Origin: DASRHT01 sp035293765
GTDB lineage: Bacteria; Chloroflexota; Ktedonobacteria; Ktedonobacterales; Ktedonobacteraceae
Assembly (NCBI GenBank): GCA_035293765.1
Contig: DATGMF010000099.1
Location: forward strand, 62,001 to 126,000
Reading direction: 5' to 3'
Length of the DNA stretch: 64,000 nucleotides
Below the pieces are notes generated by a model. The model saw nothing but the letters and a program-made list of their open reading frames with translations, did not search any database and had not been told where the DNA came from. Each line of letters opens with the position of its first letter. Position 1 is the stretch's first letter. A program made the translations under genes and the position numbers. Positions 27,130 through 35,692 of the stretch are shown here, piece by piece.

Positions 27130-28506
27130 ATGAATATGTTGGTGGGGAAGACTCTCGGCGGGTACCGCCTGGTGCGGATCATCGAGAGTGGTGGTATGGG
27201 TGATATTTATCTGGCTCAACATGCGCGTATTGGACGAAAAGTAGCAATCAAAGTGGTGTGTGGCGACCTGCGGGCGGTACCCAATACCCCGGAGGGGAAA
27301 CAGGCGGCGTTACGCTTCGAGCGTGAGGCGCAGGCCGTCGCTGAATTGGATCATGAGAATATTTTACCACTGTACCATTTTGGTGAAGAGACGATTGAGC
27401 CCGGTGGCCCCCCCATTACGTATCTGGTGATGCCCTACCTTGCTGAAGGGTCGCTCTGGAAATGGTTGCAGCGGCGTACGCAGCAATTTGGCTTCGGCTG
27501 GCCTATTGCGGCTGAGGAGGCCGGCTATTACCTGATGCAGGCGGCGTCGGCTCTCCAATATGCGCACGATCATGGGATTATCCACCGCGATATCAAGCCG
27601 ACCAATTTTTTGATCCGCGTGGAACGTGGCTCTTTGAGGAGCGGGCAATATGCTCACCTTACGAATATTTTTCCGCACGGCAGACCGACGCTTCTGCTGG
27701 CAGACTTCGGGTTGGCCGCTTTTTATCGCACTGGTCGCTCCTTGCATCGTTCCGTAGGCACTCCGCTCTATATGGCCCCGGAACAATTCGACGATCCCTT
27801 ACTGGCTACATCTGTTCATGTAGGTCCATCGGCAGACCAGTATGCGCTGGCGGTCATGATCTATCAACTAATGACCGGGCGGGCCGTTTTTGAAGGGACC
27901 ACGGCTCAATTGTTGCATCACCATCATCATACGCCTCCAACTCCACCAAGCACACACAATCCCGCGCTGCCACCGGAGATCGATGAAGTTTTTTTGCGCG
28001 CGCTATCGAAAAAGCCAGAGCAGAGATATCCCAATATTATGGCATTCGCACAAGCCTATGATGCAAATTTACAGCGAGCAATCCATGCGGGTCGGGATCA
28101 AACAGGTCAAGGTGAAGAGAAGCCGCGAGCAATTTCCAAAGAGACAAAGGTTTTCGCGATCAACCAGTTGCGCGAGGCGACCACATTGCCGTTGAAAGTA
28201 TCGTTCCGCCATCCTGCTATTCCGCCCAATCACGTTCGCCCTGTAACAGCCCATGTAGCCACGCTGGAGAATCCGCCTGCGCGCAGGCAGACCCCCGTAC
28301 CTGGAGAAGGAGAGAGAGCTGGCAAGAGGGCTATGGGCGGTTCGCCGCCGGTGTCCAGCTTGCCGACCGCAAAGCTCTGGCCCGGGTCGGGGCTGCTCTC
28401 TTTCCTCCAACGCGTGCCCGCTAGTATGGTTATGATGGGGGTCGCACTCCTGATGTTATTGATGATCGGGCTGGTTCTCCTGCTGTTTTTGTGGCATGTC
28501 CGGTAG
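27130..28506 (+). CDS. Tail-anchored Ser/Thr protein kinase
   Basis: 458 residues from ATG 27130 (AAAGGA upstream; an ATG 18 bases earlier is in frame). A Hanks-type kinase domain covers about 8-300: the glycine loop ESGGMGDIYLAQ, the catalytic lysine in KVAIKVV, HRDIKPTNFL, DFGLA and MAPEQF. Then comes a linker of about 130 residues and a single hydrophobic segment at the very end (MMGVALLMLLMIGLVLLLFL), so there is no extracellular sensor. PASTA domains are absent. The stop codon lies inside the hairpin at 28503, shared with the convergent NACHT gene. Confidence 0.9.
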   Translation: MNMLVGKTLGGYRLVRIIESGGMGDIYLAQHARIGRKVAIKVVCGDLRAVPNTPEGKQAALRFEREAQAVAELDHENILPLYHFGEETIEPGGPPITYLVMPYLAEGSLWKWLQRRTQQFGFGWPIAAEEAGYYLMQAASALQYAHDHGIIHRDIKPTNFLIRVERGSLRSGQYAHLTNIFPHGRPTLLLADFGLAAFYRTGRSLHRSVGTPLYMAPEQFDDPLLATSVHVGPSADQYALAVMIYQLMTGRAVFEGTTAQLLHHHHHTPPTPPSTHNPALPPEIDEVFLRALSKKPEQRYPNIMAFAQAYDANLQRAIHAGRDQTGQGEEKPRAISKETKVFAINQLREATTLPLKVSFRHPAIPPNHVRPVTAHVATLENPPARRQTPVPGEGERAGKRAMGGSPPVSSLPTAKLWPGSGLLSFLQRVPASMVMMGVALLMLLMIGLVLLLFLWHVR

Positions 28507-28531
28507 GGGCAGGGGCAAGCTCTGCCCCTAC
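28503..28531. terminator. Hairpin between convergent kinase and NACHT genes
   Basis: GTAGGGGCA pairs perfectly with TGCCCCTAC across an 11-base loop. It includes the stop of the kinase gene and lies 3 bases from the stop of the NACHT gene. Same GC-rich type as 11227 and 54423. Confidence 0.5.
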
Positions 28532-28533
28532 GA

Positions 28534-31260
28534 TTACCCCCTCTCTTTCACCAGGAGGATGCCTTCCCAGGTGGGGGAGCGGCCCTGGACGCGTTCCTCT
28601 AGCAGGGCGAAGGCGACGTAGAGGTTCAGCGTATGTTCGATGACGCGCTCGAACGCCTCCTTTTCGCGCTGGCGAGCGGAGGCAAAGCGCAGAACAGCAC
28701 TTTTTTGCGGGCTTTCCAGAAAATACGACAGGTAACGGCATATTTGCGCCAGGGTGTAGGCCGAAAAACGCACATACCAACGCAGCAGCTCAGCATCTTC
28801 CTGGTTGAGGGCAATAGTGCGGCTGAGAGCAAGTTCGCGAATATGATCAAGCGTGAAGATGAAATCGGAAGCTAGAGAACGCGCAAATATTCGCGTCAGG
28901 TTGGGTGCCAGTGCGCGGGCCAGGTCGCGGTCGAATGCTCGGTTGAAGGCAAGATCCAGATCAGTAACCAGGCTGCGCGCAAGCGTCAGATCAAGATCGA
29001 AGGCGCGGTTAAGGTCCAGGGCGCGGTCAATGGAGCGCTCCATGTCAAAAGCCATGCCGCGCGTGAGCGCCCGGGCAAGGGGGTGGTCAAGATCGCGCAC
29101 CAGATCGCGCACCAGATCGATCACGCGGCGCCGGGCCAGGTCGGGCGCATGTAGCCGCATGAGTGCATGGATACGCAGCAGAGCAGGCATAAGGTCAGGA
29201 GCGCAGTCCCGGCTCAGCATTTTTCGCAGGTCCTCCTTCGCCTGCTCTAGCTTATATGGTACCTTTTTGATGATGACGCGATGGCCCCCTATCCAGTGAC
29301 CCATATTGGCATCAATGGTAATGTCCGTTCGCATCTTCTCCTGGAGAAACCGCAGTTCGTTTTCCTGCGGCAGACGATAGCGCCAGAGATTGGTATCGCG
29401 GGCTGTGAGCCAGGCGCAGAACGCCTTTGCGTCCGAATAGCGCATCCCCGAGACCGAAGCGCTGGCCTGGTATGGCGGGAAGCAGTGAGCGTGCCAGTGA
29501 TCCGGCTGATAAAAGTTTCCTCGCGCCATCTGCTGGTTAAGAAAAACCTGGTATTCGGCATTGGTAATCAGCGTAGTCGCGATATAGGTCTCATGATGCA
29601 GGTGAAGCATGCGCTGGAGCCGTCGCTCTAGTAGGGCCTCGGCAACCAGTTGCCGCCGTTCGAGATCCGGATCTTCGAGCCGCTGGATCAGAGACGTTTC
29701 CAGATGATTGCTCACCTGCGGCTGAATTTCCTGTGCCTCTTCACAACTATCTATCGCCAGTGAGAGCGCGAACGCAGGCGGATTGCCGACGAGGCAGGCG
29801 GAAACGATAGCTGAGGCATCAGCCTGGGCGCAGTAGAGACGAGCCGTTTCGTGCCACCAGCTTTGCGTAATATGATCGAGCAGCACCTGTTCGCAAGTTC
29901 CACTCTTTATATAAGTTGCAGCCAGATACTCCTGAAAAGTGAGATGTGCAAAACTCATCATCCCTTGCGTTCTCTCTAGCAGTAGTCCGCTGGCGTTTCC
30001 AATAACTGTTAAAAATGTCGTCGGCGAAAGATCCGTGTTGAGCTGTGCCAGTGGCGAGGCGATAATCTGGCCGGCCTCTGCCGATGCGATGCTTTGCACC
30101 TGCCTCTCCATCATTTCATAAGCAAGATGAGCCAGCACCTGGCATTGCTGCTCCGCCGTTAACTCCAACTCGTCGGCGCCTGGCTCCTGACATCGCTCAA
30201 GCAAGACCTGGCACGCTTGAGCGTAGAGCATGACCCGTTTCTCTGGAAGTACGCTACGATAATGATAAACAAGAGCCATCAAAGTCAGCAGCAGAGGACG
30301 CGTCGCGAGCGCGAAAAGCGCAGGCGTGGTGCGTATGCTCCTCAACAAATTTTCGGCTCGATCATGCGCGATCAAACGCATTTTCGGCTCATCCTTGCGC
30401 GCATTCATCACTTCACTTGCCAAATACCATTGATGGGCGAGTTGCGCCATTTGCGCCGCTGTCAATGCCTCGATTTGCAGGGGGATAATAGCGCCTGGTA
30501 GATTGAGTAGATTGGTCTGATATCCAGAACGAGCGGTGATAAAAAAGCGGTTTTTGCCATAGATACTGATCTGGCGCTGTAACCAGTTCATCACTTGCCA
30601 GCGTCTCTCATGATTCGCAATCTCGTCCAGCCCGTCCAGCAGCACGAGGCAGGTTCCCTTACACAGCTGATGATGGAGCCAGCCTGCCGCGAGCGGCTGC
30701 TTTCCCTGCCGCTTGAGCTGTTCTTGAACGGCATCTTCAAGCTCAAAATGAACTTGCTGCCGATAACTCTCCGCGATAGATTCTACATGCTCTCGTAGAA
30801 AGAGCAAAAGGGGTAAGGCGTGTGGGACTTTCTCAGCAGGAGGACGCGCATGTTTATTAAGCAGGACAAGTACGAGATGCTTTAATAGTGTAGTTTTGCC
30901 ACCGCCAGGGGCGGCGAGAATAACAAAATGCGCTCCCTGGAGTGGCCTGAACGCAAGGTAATCCCAGATGGGATGCTTGCCTGTGCTTAATGATGAGGGC
31001 ATCTGGAGCGGGCTGACAGGGCTGCGATGAGTCGGAACAGGAACAAGAAAAGGCTCGACAAAAATCTGCTGAAGCGCAAGGGTAAAGGTGCTCTGGGGGC
31101 CAAGTCCCCTGATATCAAGGTAGCGATACTGGTCGCGCATATACCGCCGATATTTTCTTCCTGGCAGAAAAATCAGCCAGCGTACACGCATACGAATCCA
31201 GGTGACGACAGCGAGAAGAGGAGCCAGCCAGGAGCTGGAAGATGGGGAAGGATTGCGCAT
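28534..31260 (-). CDS. NACHT NTPase with SUMF1/FGE-like domain and Arg/Asp-rich repeats
   Basis: 908 residues. A hydrophobic stretch at about 11-33 could anchor it to the membrane. NACHT: Walker A AAPGGGKTTLLKHL (116-129), Walker B LVLLDGLDEI (205-214), and the following sensor region FFITARSGYQTNLL. Residues 425-450 (FAHLTFQEYLAATYI) are a NACHT-associated helical motif. About 556-660 resembles the FGE-sulfatase/SUMF1 fold: ITNAEYQVFLNQQ, YSDAKAFCAWLTARD, YRLPQENELRFLQ. Residues 705-815 are Arg/Asp/Leu/Ala-rich repeats. Bacterial NACHT ATPases of this architecture are NLR-like signalling or anti-phage proteins. A small partner effector gene is not seen. It is convergent with the tail-anchored kinase. 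Confidence 0.85.
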   Translation of the reverse strand: MRNPSPSSSSWLAPLLAVVTWIRMRVRWLIFLPGRKYRRYMRDQYRYLDIRGLGPQSTFTLALQQIFVEPFLVPVPTHRSPVSPLQMPSSLSTGKHPIWDYLAFRPLQGAHFVILAAPGGGKTTLLKHLVLVLLNKHARPPAEKVPHALPLLLFLREHVESIAESYRQQVHFELEDAVQEQLKRQGKQPLAAGWLHHQLCKGTCLVLLDGLDEIANHERRWQVMNWLQRQISIYGKNRFFITARSGYQTNLLNLPGAIIPLQIEALTAAQMAQLAHQWYLASEVMNARKDEPKMRLIAHDRAENLLRSIRTTPALFALATRPLLLTLMALVYHYRSVLPEKRVMLYAQACQVLLERCQEPGADELELTAEQQCQVLAHLAYEMMERQVQSIASAEAGQIIASPLAQLNTDLSPTTFLTVIGNASGLLLERTQGMMSFAHLTFQEYLAATYIKSGTCEQVLLDHITQSWWHETARLYCAQADASAIVSACLVGNPPAFALSLAIDSCEEAQEIQPQVSNHLETSLIQRLEDPDLERRQLVAEALLERRLQRMLHLHHETYIATTLITNAEYQVFLNQQMARGNFYQPDHWHAHCFPPYQASASVSGMRYSDAKAFCAWLTARDTNLWRYRLPQENELRFLQEKMRTDITIDANMGHWIGGHRVIIKKVPYKLEQAKEDLRKMLSRDCAPDLMPALLRIHALMRLHAPDLARRRVIDLVRDLVRDLDHPLARALTRGMAFDMERSIDRALDLNRAFDLDLTLARSLVTDLDLAFNRAFDRDLARALAPNLTRIFARSLASDFIFTLDHIRELALSRTIALNQEDAELLRWYVRFSAYTLAQICRYLSYFLESPQKSAVLRFASARQREKEAFERVIEHTLNLYVAFALLEERVQGRSPTWEGILLVKERG
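28816..29148 (-). repeat. Arg/Asp-rich degenerate repeat coding for about 110 residues
   Basis: Within the NACHT gene, residues 705-815 consist of imprecise units of about 11 residues such as IDRALDLNRAFDL and DLARALAPNLTR. The repeats are helical and alternately charged. The complementary strand carries a 148-codon Arg/Ser-rich open frame as a by-product. Confidence 0.7.
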
Positions 31261-31448
31261 TGCTCACTCCTTTTGGTCAGGAAACAAGCAAAGATCTTTA
31301 TAAAGGGGCCGTCGGTTACTTTCAATTATAATTGTACATTACCGGAGCTGCTTAGTCAATTGTTTTAAGCACAAAAAAAAGGTTGCAGGGATGAAAATTC
31401 ATTTTTTCATGCAAATCGTTTCTTTTTATCAGAGGGCTACCTGGTTGG

Positions 31449-31922
31449 TCAGAGCTGACCGGTCCCGGTGCTAAAGAGATTATCCAGCAGGGTAAGGTCG
31501 CTTTGCAGACGTTTGCTCAGAGCTTTGACCTGCTTCTGGCTAAGGTTGCCAGCATCTGCTGCTGGTTTCAGCCCGCTCTGAACGGCATTGGCAATGATGG
31601 TTCTCAACTGCGCAAGAGAGATATTCTGCGCCTTCGCGACATCTCGCAGCGTCTTGCCTGCTTGCAATTGTTGCGTTAGTTGATCGGATGTCAGGTGTAA
31701 CCCTTGTGCGATTTGCTTCTCGATATCGGAGGCATATTGTTTCAGATATTGGATGGTTGCCTCATTAAGGATGGGTGTGGGCGTAGCGGTCGGGACTGTC
31801 TGGGCCTGTGTATTGTTGGATGAAATGATCGATGGCAGGACTAAGAACGTAATAATGCTGGTTGCAGCAATAAAAACGAGAAGTACTATTCCACCAATAA
31901 TATAGATGTGGCGTCTGGTCAT
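31449..31922 (-). CDS. Membrane-anchored helical protein, related to the next gene
   Basis: 157 residues with one N-terminal hydrophobic segment (about 8-33, GGIVLLVFIAATSIITFLVL), then a short Thr/Pro-rich linker (AQTVPTATPTP) and a helical outer domain. The part LHLTSDQLTQQLQAGKTLRD, then VAKAQNISLAQLRTII, is closely similar to the middle of the protein at 32032. Extracellular orientation is inferred from the single N-terminal segment and Thr/Pro linker. No function recognised. Confidence 0.7.
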   Translation of the reverse strand: MTRRHIYIIGGIVLLVFIAATSIITFLVLPSIISSNNTQAQTVPTATPTPILNEATIQYLKQYASDIEKQIAQGLHLTSDQLTQQLQAGKTLRDVAKAQNISLAQLRTIIANAVQSGLKPAADAGNLSQKQVKALSKRLQSDLTLLDNLFSTGTGQL

Positions 31923-31975
31923 CGTTCAAACTCCCCGGAGCATATTTCCACTTTTATTAAGTATAAGCGCAACGC

Positions 31976-32010
31976 AAAAAAGGGGCCAGTACACCAGAAT
32001 GTGTACTGGC
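31976..32010 (-). terminator. Strong terminator after the 32032 gene
   Basis: On the minus strand GCCAGTACAC pairs perfectly with GTGTACTGGC over a 6-base loop, followed by CCCC and six T. It separates the 32032 gene from the downstream 31449 gene. Confidence 0.85.
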
Positions 32011-32031
32011 TCGTAAAGAGGAGGTCAAGAG

Positions 32032-32709
32032 CTATTTCTTCGCTTTGCCAAAGTGCTGGTTGAGCAGCTTATCCAGCATCTGGGGATGCTGTTGCAGCAT
32101 CTGCTGGTAAGCGGTAGCCTGAGCCTGAGTCAGGTCGCCCGCGCTCACAGCTTTGCTCAGCTCGTCGGTAATCGCTTTGCTCAGAAGGTTGCGCAAATCG
32201 GTCTGGGACACCTGTTGCGCCTGCGCTATATCATTGAGGCTCTGGCCTGACTTCAACTGTGCTGTCAATTGAGCAGGAGTGAGTTTCAAGCCCTGAGCAA
32301 CTTCGCTAAAGATGGCGGTACGATACTTCTTCAAAAACTGTCCTGAGGCAAAGTTGACAAATCGACCGGCGTTCAGACCGCTGCAATCCATGAGCGGATG
32401 CGAGGCCAGGCGCTTTGTAATCTGATCGGCCTGAGCCTGCGTAAGTTTGCCATCTTTTACCAGTTGAGCCAGCACATCGCCAAACGCGCCCTGGCGATCC
32501 TGTTGCAGCGTAGTCACCGAAACGCCCAGACGTTTAGCCAGGCTCTGCTCAAAAAGGTCACAATATTGATTCTTCGTCGCGGTCGGAGTGCCAGCCGCCG
32601 GAGTATTGGTGTTTGCCGAAGCAAAAAGCGGTCCGGCAAACAGCGCACCAACGACGATGCTCAGCAACAGCAAGACCGCTCCGCCGCCAATAAGTAGCCA
32701 CTTTTTCAT
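32032..32709 (-). CDS. Membrane-anchored or secreted helical protein with repeated module
   Basis: 225 residues. The N-terminus (KKWLLIGGGAVLLLLSIVVG) is a signal anchor, cut possibly near ALFAGPLFASA. Two related modules follow: LGVSVTTLQQDRQGAFGDVL with a KDGKLTQAQADQITKRL tail, and LKLTPAQLTAQLKSGQSLND with a SAGDLTQAQATAYQQML tail. The second module is also found in the protein at 31449. Cysteines at about 49 and 109 may form a disulphide outside the cell. Modules like these occur in several Gram-positive secreted proteins of unknown use. Confidence 0.7.
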   Translation of the reverse strand: MKKWLLIGGGAVLLLLSIVVGALFAGPLFASANTNTPAAGTPTATKNQYCDLFEQSLAKRLGVSVTTLQQDRQGAFGDVLAQLVKDGKLTQAQADQITKRLASHPLMDCSGLNAGRFVNFASGQFLKKYRTAIFSEVAQGLKLTPAQLTAQLKSGQSLNDIAQAQQVSQTDLRNLLSKAITDELSKAVSAGDLTQAQATAYQQMLQQHPQMLDKLLNQHFGKAKK

Positions 32710-33001
32710 AAGATCTCCTTTGTTATGGAAAGGCTGTGAAAATGCCTGCTATCACTATCACTTTCTCTAATCTTCATCTTGTTACTTTTGCTATTTCTCT
32801 GTAACAGAACATGTTTTGTTATTTTCCGTCCTGCGGATATCCTTATCATAGTACGCAATGGTGAAAAATTCGTCTGGCAACCTTCAAGATTTGCTCAAGA
32901 TTGGCAAAACGTGTAGTAAGGTGACAAAAAGAACCTGTATTTCTGCTGTTTATGTGCTACTATACTAGGGAAGTTGTGCGTAAGTCCCAGGAGCGCCATG
33001 C

Positions 33002-33760
33002 ATGTCGCAAAAAATTCTGATTATTGAAGATGAAGATGGTATTATTCACCTGCTCAATCTCTACTTAAAAGATGCCGGTTTTAACGTTGTGGTAGCAAAG
33101 GATGGCGCCGATGGCCTGGCGCTGCACGCGCGTGAACATCCCGATCTGGTAATTTTAGATATTATGTTGCCCGCTATTGACGGCTTTGAAGTCTGTCGCC
33201 GCATTCGGGCCTGGTCGCAGACGCCCATTCTCATGCTCACAGCACGGGGCACTGAAGACGACCGCATTGCCGGACTGGATCTTGGCGCGGACGACTATCT
33301 GGTAAAGCCATTTAGCCCGCGAGAAGTCGTCAGCCGTGTGCGGGCCATTTTGCGGCGCGTGGGTCAGGGGGGACAACAGGACGCGGCTGAGAGCGCGCCT
33401 GCATCTGCAACGCCGCCCCGGACGCCTGACAGCGATTCCGTTCTGCGCTTCCCGGGTCTGACGATTGATATCCTGGCGCGCCGCGTTGAGGTGAATGGCG
33501 TCGAGGTGGCGTTGACGCCGACCGAATTCGATCTGCTGGCGCTACTGGCAAAATCGCCTGACCGCGTCTTTACGCGCGAGGTCTTGATGAATAAGGTGTG
33601 GGGCTATGATTATCTCGGCGATGGACACACCATCGATGTCCATATCAGCGCGCTCCGTAAGAAGATCGAGCTAGACCCGGCGCAACGATACATTAAAACT
33701 GTATGGCGAGTGGGCTATCGCTTTGAGGCGAAGACGCGCTCAGCCGCTCCTTCATCTTAA
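33002..33760 (+). CDS. OmpR/PhoB-type response regulator
   Basis: 252 residues. The receiver (1-120) has the acidic pair at ED10-D11, the phosphoacceptor D53 in LVILDIMLPAIDGF, T in LMLTARG, and K in DDYLVKPFSPREV. A linker rich in Ala/Pro leads to a winged-helix DNA-binding domain (about 155-245, LTPTEFDLLALLAKSPDRVF, VWGYDYLGD, HISALRKKIE, RVGYRF). It is 12 bases before its histidine kinase. TATACT at 32961 may be its -10; no clear -35. Confidence 0.95.
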   Translation: MSQKILIIEDEDGIIHLLNLYLKDAGFNVVVAKDGADGLALHAREHPDLVILDIMLPAIDGFEVCRRIRAWSQTPILMLTARGTEDDRIAGLDLGADDYLVKPFSPREVVSRVRAILRRVGQGGQQDAAESAPASATPPRTPDSDSVLRFPGLTIDILARRVEVNGVEVALTPTEFDLLALLAKSPDRVFTREVLMNKVWGYDYLGDGHTIDVHISALRKKIELDPAQRYIKTVWRVGYRFEAKTRSAAPSS

Positions 33761-33772
33761 AGGGAGAGAAAG

Positions 33773-35389
33773 ATGCGTATGCGTTGGTGGCAGAGTATTC
33801 GCTGGCGATTGGCATTGGGCTCTGTCCTGCTTTCGTTGATCGCGACCACCCTGCTGGCGCTGACCGCCATTTTCGCCATTGCCTACTACTATGGCGTTGA
33901 TCAGAAAAGTCGTCTGGAAGCCCTGGCTGTCGATAAAGCTCAGAACATCGGCATGGATTTTGTCCAGACGAAAAATCTTGTTAGGTCGGCAACCACGCTA
34001 ATAAACGGCGTTTCCGGGCAGGGTACGTCAGAGGAGCAGCAGCAGTTGCTTATCGTGCTTGATCGCCGCGGCAAGCTAATCTTCCCTCGCTTTAGCCCCA
34101 CCGATCCCAGAAATGCTGTTATGAATTATTTGTTGAGACTGTCCAATCCTACCTTTCAAAATGGCGACCTCTCCAAATTGGGACAGGCGGTTACGAGAGG
34201 GTTGCGCGGCGTTTCGACGGTAGATGAATTTAGCAGGACCGGCCCGCTTGGCATTCATCAGCCGTTTGTTGTCTACCCCATTTATGCAGGCGGGACGAGT
34301 GATACTGGGGATCTGATCGGTGTGCTGATCGTGACAACTCGTTCGGATGGCGTGCCTGCATTTGTGGCGACGGTGGAAAGCACAGTGATCTTCTCCTCCA
34401 TCATTGTAGCTCTGTTAGCCGCTCTGGCCGCGATCCTCTTCTCACGTACCATAACGCGCCCGCTTATCAAGCTAACAGGTGCGGCACGTATCCTGGGGAG
34501 CGGCGATTATAGCGCGCAGGTCAAGACCAATGCCCCCGGCGAACTGGGAGAGCTGGCTAACACCTTTAACGAGATGGCTGCTCAGCTCAGCCGGGATGTG
34601 GAGGAGCTGCGACGCCAGGAATTGTGGCGGCGCGAGCTGATTATGAGCGTCACCCACGACCTGGCAACTCCCCTGACGGCCATCGCGGGCTTGGGCGAAT
34701 CACTGATCGATGGCGTCAATCAGAGCCACGAAGATTACGAAGCGACCGGGCGCATTATTGTGCGAGAAACGTTGCGCCTGCGCCGCCTGGTCAAAGATCT
34801 GCATGTGATGGCGAAAGTGGAGGCGGGCGCGTTGCAGCCACAACGCAAAAATATTCGCCTGGCGTCGCTGGTTGATGATGTGCTGGCCGTGCTGACGCCT
34901 GAGTTCGAGCGGGCGCAGATCGAGCCGTACAATGCCGTCTCGTATAATTTGCCGCTCTTACAGGCTGATCCCGATATGCTGACGCGCGTTTTCTCTAATC
35001 TGTGCGATAATGCCATACGTCATACGCCCGTGGGCGGCTCCGTCAAAATTGAGGCGATGCAGCAGGGGGACAGGCTGGCTATCGCGGTTACTGATAGCGG
35101 CGAGGGCATTCCTCCGCAGGCTCTGCCGCACATTTTCGAGCGTTTCTTCCGCGCCGATAGCTCCCGCCAATCAACGACCGGGGGCAGCGGCCTGGGGCTG
35201 GCGATAGTGCGAGCGATCATCGATGCCCACAGCGGCGCCATCTGGGCCGAAAATGTGCCGGGCGGGGGCGCGCGCATCATCTTCACCCTGCCATTAGCGC
35301 CGGAAGGACAGGGAACGCTTGACCCCGATATTACTCAACCCCTCAGCCAGAAAAGCATTCGTAGCGCCCGCTTGCGCCAATTGCCGTAG
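33773..35389 (+). CDS. HAMP-domain sensor histidine kinase
   Basis: 538 residues: membrane helix about 14-37, an outer sensor domain of about 160 residues with no recognised ligand fold, a second membrane helix about 202-225 (VIFSSIIVALLAALAAILFS), HAMP (TITRPLIKLTGAARILGSGD), HisKA with VTHDLATPLTAIAGLGESL (phosphorylated His near 295), and HATPase with NLCDNAIRHTPVGG, VTDSGEGIPP, and GGSGLGLAIVRAIID. Translation is likely coupled with the response regulator. It has a class I layout like PhoR/BaeS. Confidence 0.95.
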   Translation: MRMRWWQSIRWRLALGSVLLSLIATTLLALTAIFAIAYYYGVDQKSRLEALAVDKAQNIGMDFVQTKNLVRSATTLINGVSGQGTSEEQQQLLIVLDRRGKLIFPRFSPTDPRNAVMNYLLRLSNPTFQNGDLSKLGQAVTRGLRGVSTVDEFSRTGPLGIHQPFVVYPIYAGGTSDTGDLIGVLIVTTRSDGVPAFVATVESTVIFSSIIVALLAALAAILFSRTITRPLIKLTGAARILGSGDYSAQVKTNAPGELGELANTFNEMAAQLSRDVEELRRQELWRRELIMSVTHDLATPLTAIAGLGESLIDGVNQSHEDYEATGRIIVRETLRLRRLVKDLHVMAKVEAGALQPQRKNIRLASLVDDVLAVLTPEFERAQIEPYNAVSYNLPLLQADPDMLTRVFSNLCDNAIRHTPVGGSVKIEAMQQGDRLAIAVTDSGEGIPPQALPHIFERFFRADSSRQSTTGGSGLGLAIVRAIIDAHSGAIWAENVPGGGARIIFTLPLAPEGQGTLDPDITQPLSQKSIRSARLRQLP

Positions 35390-35410
35390 GGACCCGATTT
35401 CATCGCGTCC
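35390..35410. repeat. Dispersed palindrome, GGACCCGAT / ATCGCGTCC form
   Basis: A 9-bp near-perfect inverted repeat with a TTC centre right after the kinase stop. It belongs to the same family as 56831, 61294 and 61365. It opens the 303-base gene-free stretch 35390-35692, whose remaining 280 bases are AT-rich and hold the promoter at 35601. Confidence 0.6.
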
Positions 35411-35600
35411 GGTTCACTGCCAGTCCTTCCCCATACGCTAATGCGGCGCCCTCACATAAGATGACTCAGGCTCGAAAATCATACACACTCTGACGAGGTA
35501 GGGAAGTCATGCGCGCATCCCATAGGTATCGTGATTTCAGAAGTAAAGATGCAAATACGATATAAGGAAATTTAAAGCACACTCTATTATGTGATATTAC

Positions 35601-35630
35601 TTGACATATTATCATAGCATATGCTAATAT
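35601..35630 (+). promoter_or_regulatory. Sigma-70 type promoter of the radical SAM gene
   Basis: TTGACA at 35601-35606 and TAATAT at 35625-35630 with an 18-base spacer, 63 bases before the start codon. Surrounding sequence is AT-rich. Confidence 0.65.
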
Positions 35631-35692
35631 TTTGCCTAAGTATTCATGTTTAACAGGTTTTTACATATATTTTGTAATATAGAGGATAACAG

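Noticed and set aside
28853..29299. 148-codon Arg/Ser-rich + frame
   Set aside because: Antisense by-product of the Arg/Asp-rich repeat in the NACHT gene.
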